A DNA stretch of 64,000 bases from Rhizonema sp. PD37 (lineage in GTDB: Bacteria; Cyanobacteriota; Cyanobacteriia; Cyanobacteriales; Nostocaceae): the NCBI GenBank assembly GCA_029379215.1, contig JAQYWO010000002.1, positions 19,351 through 83,350 on the forward strand. Reading direction: 5' to 3'. The notes beneath the pieces are model-generated. The model was not told where the DNA came from, did not search any database, and was given only the letters and a program-made list of their open reading frames with translations. Within the stretch, counting starts at the first letter, position 1. Every line of letters begins with the position of its first letter. Of the stretch, positions 7,958 to 17,673 are shown in pieces. The translations under genes and the position numbers were made by a program.

Positions 7958-10219
7958 ATGGCAATGAATATGCGAATCAATAAATTTTCACTGATAGTAT
8001 TTAGCACTTTGCTGCTCACCGGGTTGCAGTCTGTATGGCCAAATCCAGTGACATTTGGGAAACCAGCAGTAGTAGCGCAAACACCAGATGCACGGAAAGC
8101 GGAAGCAGATAGACTGTTGCAGCAAGGTAACGAGCAGTTTCAAACAAGTCAATTTGAAGCAGCATTAAAATTTTGGTCACAAGCATTAATTATCTATCGA
8201 GAAATCAAAAACCGTCAAGGGGAGAGTCAATCTCTGGGAAATTTGGGAAATGCTTACTATTTTTTGGGAAACTATGTTTTAGCCATTGATTATCAGCAAC
8301 AGAGTTTAGCCATCGCACGCTCAATTAAAGACCGTTTAGGGGAGAGTCATTCTCTGGGAAGTTTGGGAGTTGCTTACGATTCATTGGGAAACTATGCTTT
8401 AGCCATTGATTACCAGCAACAGAGATTAGCCATCGCACGTGAAATTAAAGACCGTTTAGGGGAGAGTCAATCTCTGGGAAATTTGGGAAATACTTATTAT
8501 TCATTGGGAAACTATGCTTTAGCCATTGATTACCAGCAACAGAGATTAGCCATCGCACGTGAAATTAAAGACCGTTTAGGGGAGAGTCATTCTCTGGGAA
8601 ATTTGGGACTTGCTTACGATTCATTGGGAAACTATGCTTTAGCCATTGATTACCAGCAACAGCATTTAGCCATCGCACGTGAAATTAAAGACCTCAATGG
8701 AGAAGGAACAGGACTAAATAATTTAGGATTAGCTCTCTATAAATCAGGCAAGCTTGTAGAAGCTGAAAAAATTCTCCGAACTGGTATTGAGAGATGGGAA
8801 TCGCTCAGGGATTTATTGGGGAAAAATGATAGCTACAAAATTTCAATTTTTGAGGAACAAGCTAGTATTTACCGCATACTGCAACAAGTCCTGATTGCTC
8901 AAAATAAAACTTCATTAGCTTTAGAAATTTCCGAGCGGGGACGTAGTAGGGCATTTGTGGAGTTATTAACTTCACGCTTGGTTCACAAAACTACAAGTCA
9001 AACCCTAGAACCTACTGTTGCTAAACCGACATTATCGCTACTGCAACAAATCGCTAAACAGCAAAATGCCACCCTCGTGGAATATTCGATTAATTATTAT
9101 GGCTTAAAGATTCAGGGTAAACTTGAAGCTAAGGAATCAGAAATTTATATTTGGGTTATAAAACCAACAGGTGAAATACATTATCGTAAATCTGACCTCA
9201 AGCCCCTGTGGCAGAAAGAAAATACAACTTTAGCAGAATTCGTAACAACCAGTCGCAACTCTATCGGTGCAAGAGGTACGGCTTTTCGCGGCAGCATTAA
9301 TGTAACTTACAATCCCGATGCACCTAAAGCAACAAACAAGTTGAAGCGTTTACACGAATTATTAATCAATCCTATCGCCGACTTATTACCCAAAAATCCC
9401 AATGATCGCTTGATATTCATTCCCCAACGTTCCCTATTCCTCGTTCCTTTCCCAGCACTGCAAAATGAACAAGGCAAATACCTTGTCGAAAAACATACCA
9501 TTCTTACTGCGCCCTCAATTCAGGTGTTGGATTTAACTCACTTGCAAAGATTGGGAAATCGGAAATCAAAAGTTGGGAGTGGTGGGGAGGCAATAGTTGT
9601 CGGTAATCCCACTATGCCTAGTGTACCACCTCACCCAGGAGATCAACCGCAGCAGCTAGCATCATTACCAGGGGCTGAAAAAGAAGTCAAAGCGATCGCA
9701 CCCCTACTCAATACCAAAGCAATTACAGGTTCTCAGGCGACGAAAGCATCTATTCTCCAACTTTTACCAAGAGCGCGAATCATTCATCTCGCAACTCACG
9801 GCATATTCGATGATATTCGGGGTTTGGGAAGTGCGATAGCCCTTGCTCCCGATTCATCACCTCCAAAACCTGGAGAAATCAACGGCTTGCTGACTGCTGA
9901 AGAAATTCTCGATCTGAAGCTGCAAGCCGAGTTAGTCGTCCTCAGCGCTTGTGACACTGGTAGGGGAAAAATTACCGGGGATGGCGTCATCGGCTTATCG
10001 CGATCGCTCATCTCAGCAGGTGTTCCTAGCGTCATGGTGTCTCTATGGTCAATTCCCGACGCCCCTACCGCAGAGTTGATGTCTCAATTCTACACCAATC
10101 TGCAACAACGGCATATGGACAAAGCACAAGCTTTGCGTCAAGCGATGCTAACGACAATGAAAAGCCATCCCAATCCTGTAGATTGGGCAGCTTTCACCCT
10201 GATTGGTGAATCTGAGTAG
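7958..10219 (+). CDS. Exported TPR-CHAT protein
   Basis: ORF listed from 7916, but an internal ATG (7958 or later) fits better because the upstream motif overlaps the ORF start; signal peptide; TPR units GESQSLGNLGNAYYSLGNYALAIDYQQQ; ATHG and SACDTG present. Confidence 0.9.
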   Translation: MAMNMRINKFSLIVFSTLLLTGLQSVWPNPVTFGKPAVVAQTPDARKAEADRLLQQGNEQFQTSQFEAALKFWSQALIIYREIKNRQGESQSLGNLGNAYYFLGNYVLAIDYQQQSLAIARSIKDRLGESHSLGSLGVAYDSLGNYALAIDYQQQRLAIAREIKDRLGESQSLGNLGNTYYSLGNYALAIDYQQQRLAIAREIKDRLGESHSLGNLGLAYDSLGNYALAIDYQQQHLAIAREIKDLNGEGTGLNNLGLALYKSGKLVEAEKILRTGIERWESLRDLLGKNDSYKISIFEEQASIYRILQQVLIAQNKTSLALEISERGRSRAFVELLTSRLVHKTTSQTLEPTVAKPTLSLLQQIAKQQNATLVEYSINYYGLKIQGKLEAKESEIYIWVIKPTGEIHYRKSDLKPLWQKENTTLAEFVTTSRNSIGARGTAFRGSINVTYNPDAPKATNKLKRLHELLINPIADLLPKNPNDRLIFIPQRSLFLVPFPALQNEQGKYLVEKHTILTAPSIQVLDLTHLQRLGNRKSKVGSGGEAIVVGNPTMPSVPPHPGDQPQQLASLPGAEKEVKAIAPLLNTKAITGSQATKASILQLLPRARIIHLATHGIFDDIRGLGSAIALAPDSSPPKPGEINGLLTAEEILDLKLQAELVVLSACDTGRGKITGDGVIGLSRSLISAGVPSVMVSLWSIPDAPTAELMSQFYTNLQQRHMDKAQALRQAMLTTMKSHPNPVDWAAFTLIGESE
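8221..8700 (+). repeat. Four 120-nt TPR-encoding units, highly similar at nucleotide level
   Basis: ggggagagtca(a/t)tctctgggaaatttggga...gattaccagcaacagagattagccatcgcacgtgaaattaaagaccgttta recurs every 120 nt. Confidence 0.9.
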
Positions 10220-10326
10220 GAAAAATATCTTTAACTGTAACTTTATGGTTCACAAGCTCTTGTGATGACTAATCGACGTAAAGAAGATGGAATTGTGGAC
10301 ATTGATCGCTCAACTTATGTCGCTGA

Positions 10327-10530
10327 TTACTTCGTAACACACTGTACCTGTAATCTCAGTAGAGACAAAAACTCTGCTAACTCGACAAGTCCCTCTGCTT
10401 CCAATCGCTCTGTTTGGTTCAACTCCTCACCTGCATCCTGGCGATCAAGCAAAAATTGAAGACGTTCTTGGACAGCATTGGGGAGTTGAAAGTAAGTTAG
10501 TTCGACGGGTATCTCGATTATTTTCGACAT
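10327..10530 (-). CDS. Small conserved cyanobacterial protein
   Basis: ELTYFQLPNAVQERLQFLLDRQDAGEELNQTERLEAEGLVELAEFLSLLRL resembles small proteins often found beside toxin/HNH genes. Confidence 0.6.
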   Translation of the reverse strand: MSKIIEIPVELTYFQLPNAVQERLQFLLDRQDAGEELNQTERLEAEGLVELAEFLSLLRLQVQCVTK

Positions 10531-10571
10531 ATATGAGACTCTTGTGAACAGATGATCGGAAATTATAATTC

Positions 10572-10656
10572 TACCGCAGAGTTAATGTTTTAATTTTACA
10601 TCAATCTACAACAATGACATATGGACAAAGCACAAGCTTTACGTCAAGCGATGCTA
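10572..10656 (+). pseudogene. Internal CHAT gene fragment with stop codons
   Basis: taccgcagagttaatgttttaattttacatcaatctacaacaatgacatatggacaaagcacaagctttacgtcaagcgatgcta aligns with 10065-10149; in-frame TAA and TGA. Confidence 0.85.
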
Positions 10657-10937
10657 AAGACGGGCATAATACAAACTCAACTGGGATGACACTTTTAGTC
10701 GTTAATAACTGAACTCGAACTCCATAGAAATAGCGTTTCTTTAATGCAATGTAATCCCTGTACTCCTCGCATAGATAGTAATTATTTGTGAGAACATTTT
10801 CCTCTCCGTTTTGATTCCTGGAGGAGATTCTATTGCCTTTTTGGCACAAATGCCTGTCAGAATTTATAACTAGCAACTTGGGTTAATAAATACCCTCTAC
10901 AGGTGGACTCACACGGTTGTCAAATCTGGGCATCCCC

Positions 10938-10973
10938 ATTTTTGCATAACTTCTATTGCGTTCAGAAATATAA
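10938..10973 (+). promoter_or_regulatory. Copy 5 of shared upstream motif
   Basis: atttttgcataacttctattgcgttcagaaatataa. Confidence 0.55.
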
Positions 10974-11079
10974 ACAATTGAGCGATCGCTCTGGTTCGTA
11001 GTTGCGCTTCAGCGCTGAAGCGCAACTACAAGCCTATTTACGCTTATCTATTTACAGTAAAATTAGCGGAATAACTATC

Positions 11080-11730
11080 ATGAAACGTATCTTTGGCATT
11101 TTATTAGCTAGTAGTATTTGGTCATTAAGCGGCATCTCACTACCAACAAACACTCTAGCCATCGCTCAAACCCAAGAGAATAGTGATTTATTTTACCTGT
11201 ATAAAGGACAACGCATTTCCTTAAATCAGCGAGCAGATGCGATCGCAGTTGCCTTTAAAAAAGTGCCTGCAACACGCAATCTCGCTGCTCAACCGCTTTA
11301 CCTCCAACTCCAGCAAGCCTTACAGGGCGGCGTTCGTGGAATTACTCCGCCAAAAGTCAGTCCTTTAGGGGAAAATTTTGCTGTGGTGAGTCTGCCAACG
11401 GGAACTCGGGATGTCGGCAGTGCTTTTCAGAAGCGAATTCAACAGCAACCTTACGTCCAAACTACCCTACCAGTGCTGAGTCGCAGCCAACGCCAAGAAA
11501 CAATCGTTCTACCCAATGAAATTATTATCAGTATAGATCCACAACTTGACGAGAGCCAAAGACAGGCAATCTTGCAGCAAAATCATCTAGCGGTGGTGCG
11601 TCCGTTGCGCTTTAATCGCGATCGCTATTTAGTGAAATCCACATCTGCCGCTGGTACAAAAGTTCTCAGTATTGCCAACCGGCTAAACAAAGTTAAAGGT
11701 ATAACTTATGCTACGCCTAACTTCGATTGA
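11080..11730 (+). CDS. Exported protein resembling the N-terminal/propeptide part of S8 peptidases; no catalytic domain
   Basis: Signal peptide; NEIIISIDPQLDESQRQAILQQNHLAVVRPLRFNRDRYLVKS..GITYATPNFD resembles an inhibitor I9/subtilase propeptide; stops where a catalytic domain would begin. Confidence 0.6.
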   Translation: MKRIFGILLASSIWSLSGISLPTNTLAIAQTQENSDLFYLYKGQRISLNQRADAIAVAFKKVPATRNLAAQPLYLQLQQALQGGVRGITPPKVSPLGENFAVVSLPTGTRDVGSAFQKRIQQQPYVQTTLPVLSRSQRQETIVLPNEIIISIDPQLDESQRQAILQQNHLAVVRPLRFNRDRYLVKSTSAAGTKVLSIANRLNKVKGITYATPNFD

Positions 11731-11869
11731 AGGTGAGCGAGGGCAGTATTGATATAAAGAAACACAGCAGCAATAGCGATCGCATTTGAGGTTATTGGAT
11801 CAGTGGAAAGCTTCACACAAGGCGAAGAGTTTTCGTTTAATTCGTCAACTTTGTGTCTTCTTGAGCGAG

Positions 11870-11945
11870 CGTCGGGAACGCTTACCGTACCCCTACAGGG
11901 AAGCAAGCTATGACAAGCAGCGTCTCCGATAGGAGAAGGTATCGC
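11870..11945. repeat. Dispersed REP-like repeat (gggaagcaagcta..gcgtctcc..ggagaag)
   Basis: Same words occur at 55884-55930. Confidence 0.55.
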
Positions 11946-11995
11946 TCTTTCGATGGAGAATTTATTAGATGCCATTTTCAGCTAATTAGACCACA

Positions 11996-12023
11996 GTAAG
12001 GGCTCTCGGCCGAGAGCCCTTAC
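11996..12023. repeat. Perfect 28-bp palindrome
   Basis: GTAAGGGCTCTCGGCCGAGAGCCCTTAC equals its own reverse complement. Confidence 0.95.
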
Positions 12024-12458
12024 CAATAGTGTGGTTCATAGAGAGTGAAAATTGCTGTAAGTTTAGTGGATTGAACCTTTCCCTAGACTGTAGCGCCCGT
12101 TTGTGTACATGCTTATCCAAACTGGATTGATAATAGAAGTATTTGGAAAATTTCTGAATCCGGACTTTTCATCTTATGTCCGGTAAATTAATCTTAATTC
12201 CATCCGAACCCCAACCCGCCAAAGCCCTACTTTTTCTCCTTTCCCCGAAGCGCGGGGAGGGGAGGGGGGTGAGGTTCTTTTATTCTGGGTGATTTTAAGG
12301 ACATTATATCATTGATATTTTCAAAGAGAAAGGGCTGCCAAAGACAACCCTTTCTCTCCCCCCCTATCAGAATGATTATTATTCTTATATAGATGACGTT
12401 ATTTGTTTTTTTGGATATATTAGGATTCGGAAGCTATTTAATTGGGAATAGCTAATCG

Positions 12459-12680
12459 CTATTCAACATTGGTAATCCGGAAACCCATCATACATTCATA
12501 CTGCTCTGGCTGCTGTTCTGTGAGTTTATGGATAGCTCGGCCGCAGCACAGTTCACCCTGACGCCATCGGGGTTGACCTCCGCCATCAGCAAGTAAACAA
12601 GATTGGCAAACTTGCCTTGGGGTAAGGATTTGGTCTTCCATAACAATGACTAGCATCAATTTCCTCCTATTTATCCTCAT
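12459..12680 (-). CDS. Small Cys-containing conserved cyanobacterial protein
   Basis: MEDQILTPRQVCQSCLLADGGGQPRWRQGELCCGRAIHKLTEQQPEQYECMMGFRI; probable internal start MLVIVMEDQ. Confidence 0.65.
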   Translation of the reverse strand: MRINRRKLMLVIVMEDQILTPRQVCQSCLLADGGGQPRWRQGELCCGRAIHKLTEQQPEQYECMMGFRITNVE

Positions 12681-12966
12681 CTCCCATGTTTTCGATGGGG
12701 GATTTTGTGAATTGTCGTTTGCTGTTGCACAAATTCTTGTTAAGAATCAACAGTGACGAGCATTCCAAACACCCCTACTTGCGGCGACGGCTCATACTCC
12801 ACTCATGAATAGAGCTTGTGTCTAATATATCTAATATATTAGGTAAGTCGGGGTAAATAAATTTAACTAGTCGTTAATCATTTGTTATTTGTCAAGAGCA
12901 AACGATAAATGACTAAGGACAGTACAGTGACCGACAAGCTTGTACATTTATCTAAGGATAATTGAA

Positions 12967-14250
12967 GTGACTCTGACTCATTCAGACTTTCTAACATCAT
13001 CCGATCCTGCTGTTGCGGAGTTAATCAACCTTGAACTCCAGCGCCAACGCCACCACTTGGAATTAATTGCGAGTGAAAACTTCACCTCCGCCGCTGTCTT
13101 AGCTGCTCAAGGTTCAGTGTTGACCAATAAATATGCTGAGGGGTTGCCTGGTAAACGTTACTATGGTGGCTGCGAGTTCGTAGATCGAATTGAGCAGATA
13201 GCGATCGACCGAGCCAAGCAACTATTCGGTGCCGCAAGTGCCAACGTACAACCTCATTCAGGTGCACAGGCAAATTTCGCCGTGTTTCTCACCCTCCTGC
13301 AACCAGGAGACAAAATCATGGGGATGGATTTGTCTCATGGGGGACATCTTACCCACGGTTCACCTGTAAACGTTTCCGGTAAGTGGTTTGAGGTATGTCA
13401 TTACGGCGTTAGTCCGGAAACAGAGGAACTGGACTATAACCAAATTCGGGAGCAGGCGCTGAGGGAGCGTCCTAAGCTGCTGATTTGCGGTTATTCGGCA
13501 TATCCTCGTGTGATTGACTTTGAAAAGTTTCGCAGTATAGCTGATGAAGTTGGTGCATATCTGCTAGCAGATATCGCCCATATTGCTGGTTTGGTTGCCA
13601 GTGGTCTTCATCCCGATCCTATTCCCTATTGTGACGTAGTAACGACAACTACACACAAAACTCTACGTGGTCCCAGAGGTGGTTTAATCTTGACTCGCGA
13701 TGCTGAGTTAGGAAAGAAACTAGATAAATCTGTTTTTCCCGGTACTCAAGGCGGACCTTTGGAACATGTCATTGCTGGTAAAGCAGTGGCTTTTGGGGAA
13801 GCGTTGAAGCCTGAGTTCAAAGTCTACTCTGCCCAAGTCATTGAGAATGCTCGTGCCTTAGCAAATCAATTACAAAATAGAGGCTTGAAAATAGTCTCAA
13901 ATGGCACAGATAATCATTTAATGCTCGTAGATTTACGGTCTATTGGCATGACAGGCAAGCTTGCAGATCGGTTGGTGAGTGAAATCCATATTACCGCCAA
14001 CAAAAACACGGTTCCCTTCGATCCAGAGTCGCCATTTGTCACGAGTGGTTTGAGGTTGGGTTCCCCAGCAATGACGACAAGGGGTATGGGAGCAACGGAA
14101 TTTACAGAGATTGGGAATATTATTGCCGATCGCCTGTTAGATCCCGACTCTTCCGAAGTCGCCGAGGATTGTCGGCGACGGGTAGCGGCGTTATGCGATC
14201 GCTTCCCCTTGTACTCGCATCTGGAGAGTTTTGTCCCAGCTCTTGCTTGA
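12967..14250 (+). CDS. glyA: Serine hydroxymethyltransferase
   Basis: [60 protein letters not shown]-lysine motif; GTG start at 12967 preferred over 12940. Confidence 0.97.
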   Translation: MTLTHSDFLTSSDPAVAELINLELQRQRHHLELIASENFTSAAVLAAQGSVLTNKYAEGLPGKRYYGGCEFVDRIEQIAIDRAKQLFGAASANVQPHSGAQANFAVFLTLLQPGDKIMGMDLSHGGHLTHGSPVNVSGKWFEVCHYGVSPETEELDYNQIREQALRERPKLLICGYSAYPRVIDFEKFRSIADEVGAYLLADIAHIAGLVASGLHPDPIPYCDVVTTTTHKTLRGPRGGLILTRDAELGKKLDKSVFPGTQGGPLEHVIAGKAVAFGEALKPEFKVYSAQVIENARALANQLQNRGLKIVSNGTDNHLMLVDLRSIGMTGKLADRLVSEIHITANKNTVPFDPESPFVTSGLRLGSPAMTTRGMGATEFTEIGNIIADRLLDPDSSEVAEDCRRRVAALCDRFPLYSHLESFVPALA

Positions 14251-14278
14251 AATTAGATTGAGGAGTATGGGCGGGTTT

Positions 14279-14434
14279 CAATACCGTTCAGTTAAGGCAT
14301 TTATTCGTTGAGGCAGGCAGGGGAGGAAAGAGTTATTGTTATTGGACAATTAGTTCTTCCCCCCCTGCTGCTCTACTCCAGAATGCTCCCCTCGCTTGCC
14401 AAGACGAGTCAACGTCTTATCTGAACCGTATTGG
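14279..14434. mobile_element. MITE-like element copy A
   Basis: Ends caataccgttc / gaaccgtattg (imperfect inverted); flanked by direct repeat gggcgggttt; internal sequence shared with 26301-26432. Confidence 0.6.
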
Positions 14435-14587
14435 GGCGGGTTTAACGATATCCTGCGTTTAGTTGAATGTTACTTCTATAAAACCCGCCCCTACTAATTT
14501 AAAATCGTCCTGCTGATAGGTGTCTGATTTGTAGTAAATATAGGTAGACATAATACCTCAACGTATTTTTGTCTGGAAACCTACTCA

Positions 14588-15646
14588 TTGAACATACAGA
14601 TGCCTGCTCAGATTTATCATCTGATTGCTTTCCTCGTTGCCGCTGTCGTCGTTCTCTGGACAATACCCGATGTCAGGAACATTGGCATTAAAAGTGGACG
14701 GGTAGATAAACCAGGAGACAGAAAAGTCCATCAACGCCCGATGGTGCGTCTGGGAGGAGTTTCTATCTTCACTGGTACAATCTTTTCTCTAATGATTGTT
14801 TGGTGCTTGGGTGGATTCGGACATTTGTCGCCGGAAAAAGAATGGCAAATTTGGGGTGTCATCTTAGGCGGGATCGGCTTTTTCCTAATCGGTTTAGCCG
14901 ACGACTTGTTAAATTTGTCACCATTCTTGCGCCTCTTTTTGCAAATTGTTGTTGCCATTGGTGCATGGAAAGCAGGCGTAAGCATAGAATTTCTGAGCAT
15001 TCCGACAATGGGGATGGTTGATCTCAATTGGCTCTCGATGCCAATCACAGTCATTTGGCTGGTAGGGATGGTAAATGCGATTAATTGGATTGACGGCTTA
15101 GATGGGCTAGCTGCTGGGGTGTCTGGAATCGCCTCTATCGTTATGCTCTTTGTTGCTTTGTTTATGCACCAACCAGCAGCAGCATTAATTGCGGCTGCAC
15201 TTGGGGGTGCGTCTTTAGGATTTCTCCGCTATAATTTTAACCCTGCCCAAATTTTTATGGGAGATGGCGGGTCTTATTTTATGGGTTTCACCCTAGCAGC
15301 AGTCGGCATTATTGGACTTGTGAAAACTCCTGCTGTCACTGCGATCTTATTACCTTATCTCATTTTAGCAGTACCCATTGTCGATATGTCAGCAGTGATT
15401 TTGACACGACTTCGGCGTGGTAAATCACCATTTACTGCTGATAAAAGCCATCTCCATCATCGATTGTTACACGCGGGTTTATCTCACAGACTGACCGTTT
15501 TATTTATTTACTCTTTAACCCTATGGGTTGGGAGTTTGGCATTAGCTGTTGCTGGTATACCCAGTGGTATTACTTACGCCTGCGGTGCCACCTCACTGCT
15601 AAGCTGCACTTGCTGGCAAGTTTGGAAAAACTCAAGACAACAATAG
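14588..15646 (+). CDS. MraY/WecA-family glycosyl-1-phosphate transferase
   Basis: Multi-TM; NAINWIDGLDGLAAGVSGIAS, FMGDGGSYFMGF, DKSHLHHRLLHAGLSHR. Confidence 0.92.
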   Translation: MNIQMPAQIYHLIAFLVAAVVVLWTIPDVRNIGIKSGRVDKPGDRKVHQRPMVRLGGVSIFTGTIFSLMIVWCLGGFGHLSPEKEWQIWGVILGGIGFFLIGLADDLLNLSPFLRLFLQIVVAIGAWKAGVSIEFLSIPTMGMVDLNWLSMPITVIWLVGMVNAINWIDGLDGLAAGVSGIASIVMLFVALFMHQPAAALIAAALGGASLGFLRYNFNPAQIFMGDGGSYFMGFTLAAVGIIGLVKTPAVTAILLPYLILAVPIVDMSAVILTRLRRGKSPFTADKSHLHHRLLHAGLSHRLTVLFIYSLTLWVGSLALAVAGIPSGITYACGATSLLSCTCWQVWKNSRQQ

Positions 15647-15749
15647 CTCAAAGCATTTAGCTTGAGCGCATAAAAGCGGTAGTCTATGGATTAGCGGTGT
15701 TGCCTGAAAAGGCGAACCGCTAACTGCTGATCGCTAAAAGCTATTTATT

Positions 15750-16994
15750 ATGAGTGCAGAAATTATTTGTGTTGGTACAGAAATGCTGTTGGGAGATATT
15801 CTCAATAGTAATGCTCAATTTTTAGCGCAGCAATTAGCTAAACTGGGTATTCCCCACTTTTATCAAACAGTGGTAGGAGATAATCCCACTCGGCTCAAGC
15901 AAGTGATTGAAATTGCTTGTCGAAGAGCGCAAATTCTGATATTTACTGGTGGGCTTGGTCCGACACCAGACGATCTCACCTGTGAAACGATCGCCGACTT
16001 TTTTGGTGCCCCCTTAATAGAACGTCCGGAAATTATTGAAGATATTTCTCAGAAACATGCTCTCCGGGGACGAGTCATGACTCCAAGCAACCGCAAGCAA
16101 GCTTTGATTCCCCAAGGAGCAGAAATTTTACCTAACTCTACAGGTACGGCACCCGGTATTATTTGGCAACCTCAGGCAGGATTAACAATTTTCACTTTTC
16201 CTGGGGTACCAAGTGAAATGTACCGGATGTGGGAAGACACGGCTGTACCTTACTTGAAAAACCAAGGTTGGGGTAAAGAAATTATTTACAGTCGGATGTT
16301 AAAGTTTTGGGGGATTGCTGAGTCGGCTTTGGCAGAAAAAGTTACAGCTTATCTCAACATGCCTAATCCCACAGTAGCACCTTATGCTAGTAAGGGAGAA
16401 GTTAAATTACGAGTTTCTGCTAAAGCAGCAAATGAAGCGGCAGCACAAGATTTAATTGCGCCTGTTGAGAAACAACTCCAAGACATTGCAGGCTTAGATT
16501 ATTACGGTGCCGATGATGACACTCTAGCCTCAGTAGTCGGTCAGTTATTACTGGCAGCAGGACAAACTCTTTCGGTTGCCGAATCCTGCACCGGTGGTGG
16601 ATTGGGGCAGATGTTGACGGAGATAACTGGTAGTTCCAGTTACTTTTGGGGTGGAGTTATTTCCTATGACAACTCAGTAAAAATTAAGCTGTTAGGGGCG
16701 AATCCAGAAGACTTGGCAAAGTTTGGCGCGGTTAGTTCGATTGTGGCAGAACAAATGGCAGCCGGAGTGCGATCGCGTCTGGATACAACTTGGGGACTAA
16801 GTATCACTGGTATTGCCGGACCAAATGGTGGTACGGAGACAAAGCCAGTCGGTTTAGTTTATATTGGTTTAGCTGGACCTCATGAAGTGAAAAGTTTTGA
16901 GTATCGCTTCGGTGCAGCCCGAGGCAGATCTTTAATTCGTCATCTTAGCGCCTGTAATGCTTTGGATAATTTGCGCCGGAAGTTAGCAGCTTAG
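15750..16994 (+). CDS. cinA: CinA-like competence/damage-inducible protein
   Basis: MSAEIICVGTEMLLGDILNSNAQFLAQQLAKLGI; C-terminal SVAESCTGGGLGQMLTEITGSSSYFWGGVISYDN. Confidence 0.95.
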   Translation: MSAEIICVGTEMLLGDILNSNAQFLAQQLAKLGIPHFYQTVVGDNPTRLKQVIEIACRRAQILIFTGGLGPTPDDLTCETIADFFGAPLIERPEIIEDISQKHALRGRVMTPSNRKQALIPQGAEILPNSTGTAPGIIWQPQAGLTIFTFPGVPSEMYRMWEDTAVPYLKNQGWGKEIIYSRMLKFWGIAESALAEKVTAYLNMPNPTVAPYASKGEVKLRVSAKAANEAAAQDLIAPVEKQLQDIAGLDYYGADDDTLASVVGQLLLAAGQTLSVAESCTGGGLGQMLTEITGSSSYFWGGVISYDNSVKIKLLGANPEDLAKFGAVSSIVAEQMAAGVRSRLDTTWGLSITGIAGPNGGTETKPVGLVYIGLAGPHEVKSFEYRFGAARGRSLIRHLSACNALDNLRRKLAA

Positions 16995-17027
16995 CTATTA
17001 CTGTTTGAGAGGGAACTCTTAACAGTG

Positions 17028-17053
17028 AAACCCACACTTAAAAGTGTGGGTTT
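17028..17053 (+). terminator. Hairpin downstream of cinA
   Basis: aaacccacactt-aa-aagtgtgggttt, 12-bp stem. Confidence 0.55.
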
Positions 17054-17137
17054 GAAAATAGAATAAGCACAACTTCTCCTCCCTCACTCTCCCTCGTGCT
17101 TGAGGGCGATCGTTATCCACCTTTATTAAGTATTGTT

Positions 17138-17338
17138 CTATAGATTTTCTTGATCTTTAACTTCACTTTTTTCATACTCAGTAATAATACTTATAATGTC
17201 ATCTGCTGCGATATCAGCTTGTTCAGAGTTAGTATAAATAGTGAGTAGAATGATACCCGTTGCTGTTTTCTGGTAATAAATGAGACGGTAGCCCTTTGAA
17301 CCGTATTGTTGTATAATGCGGTCGTTTTCAGTAGACAA
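17138..17338 (-). pseudogene. RelE-like toxin C-terminal fragment
   Basis: QQYGSKGYRLIYYQKTATGIILLTIYTNSEQADIAADDIISIITEYEK resembles the RelE C-terminal half; N-terminal half absent. Confidence 0.55.
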
Positions 17339-17367
17339 TTGACAAAAATACTGGCATCCCGTATATT

Positions 17368-17673
17368 ATGAATGATGCAGACAGCTTTGAATGGGATTAT
17401 CAAAAAGCTCTCACAAACTACATCAAGCACGGGGTGAGTTTCGACGAAGCTTCCGAGGTATTCCGTGACCCTTTCGGTATTGAGAAACCAGACGACAGAA
17501 AAGCCTATGGCGAGGAAAGGTATATCCGTATTGGGATAGCTTTTAGCAGACTTCTGATGGTCGTTTATACCGAACGAGGGGAGAACACCAGAATTATATC
17601 AGCACGCGAGGTAACAAAAAATGAACGAAACGATTATTACCGCGAGAATGCACAAGGATGGGACGGTGGTTGA
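17368..17673 (+). CDS. BrnT-family toxin
   Basis: FEWDYQKALTNYIKHGVSFDEASEVFRDPFGIEKPDDRKAYGEERYIRIGIAFSRLLMVVYTERGENTRIISAREVTKNERNDYY. Confidence 0.9.
   Translation: MNDADSFEWDYQKALTNYIKHGVSFDEASEVFRDPFGIEKPDDRKAYGEERYIRIGIAFSRLLMVVYTERGENTRIISAREVTKNERNDYYRENAQGWDGG

Noticed and set aside
8221-8700. Possible CRISPR-like regular repeat
   Set aside because: 120-nt period encodes TPR motifs in a long ORF
11706-11975. 89-aa minus-strand ORF
   Set aside because: Lies over the REP-like repeat and the end of the propeptide-like gene; no recognisable protein features
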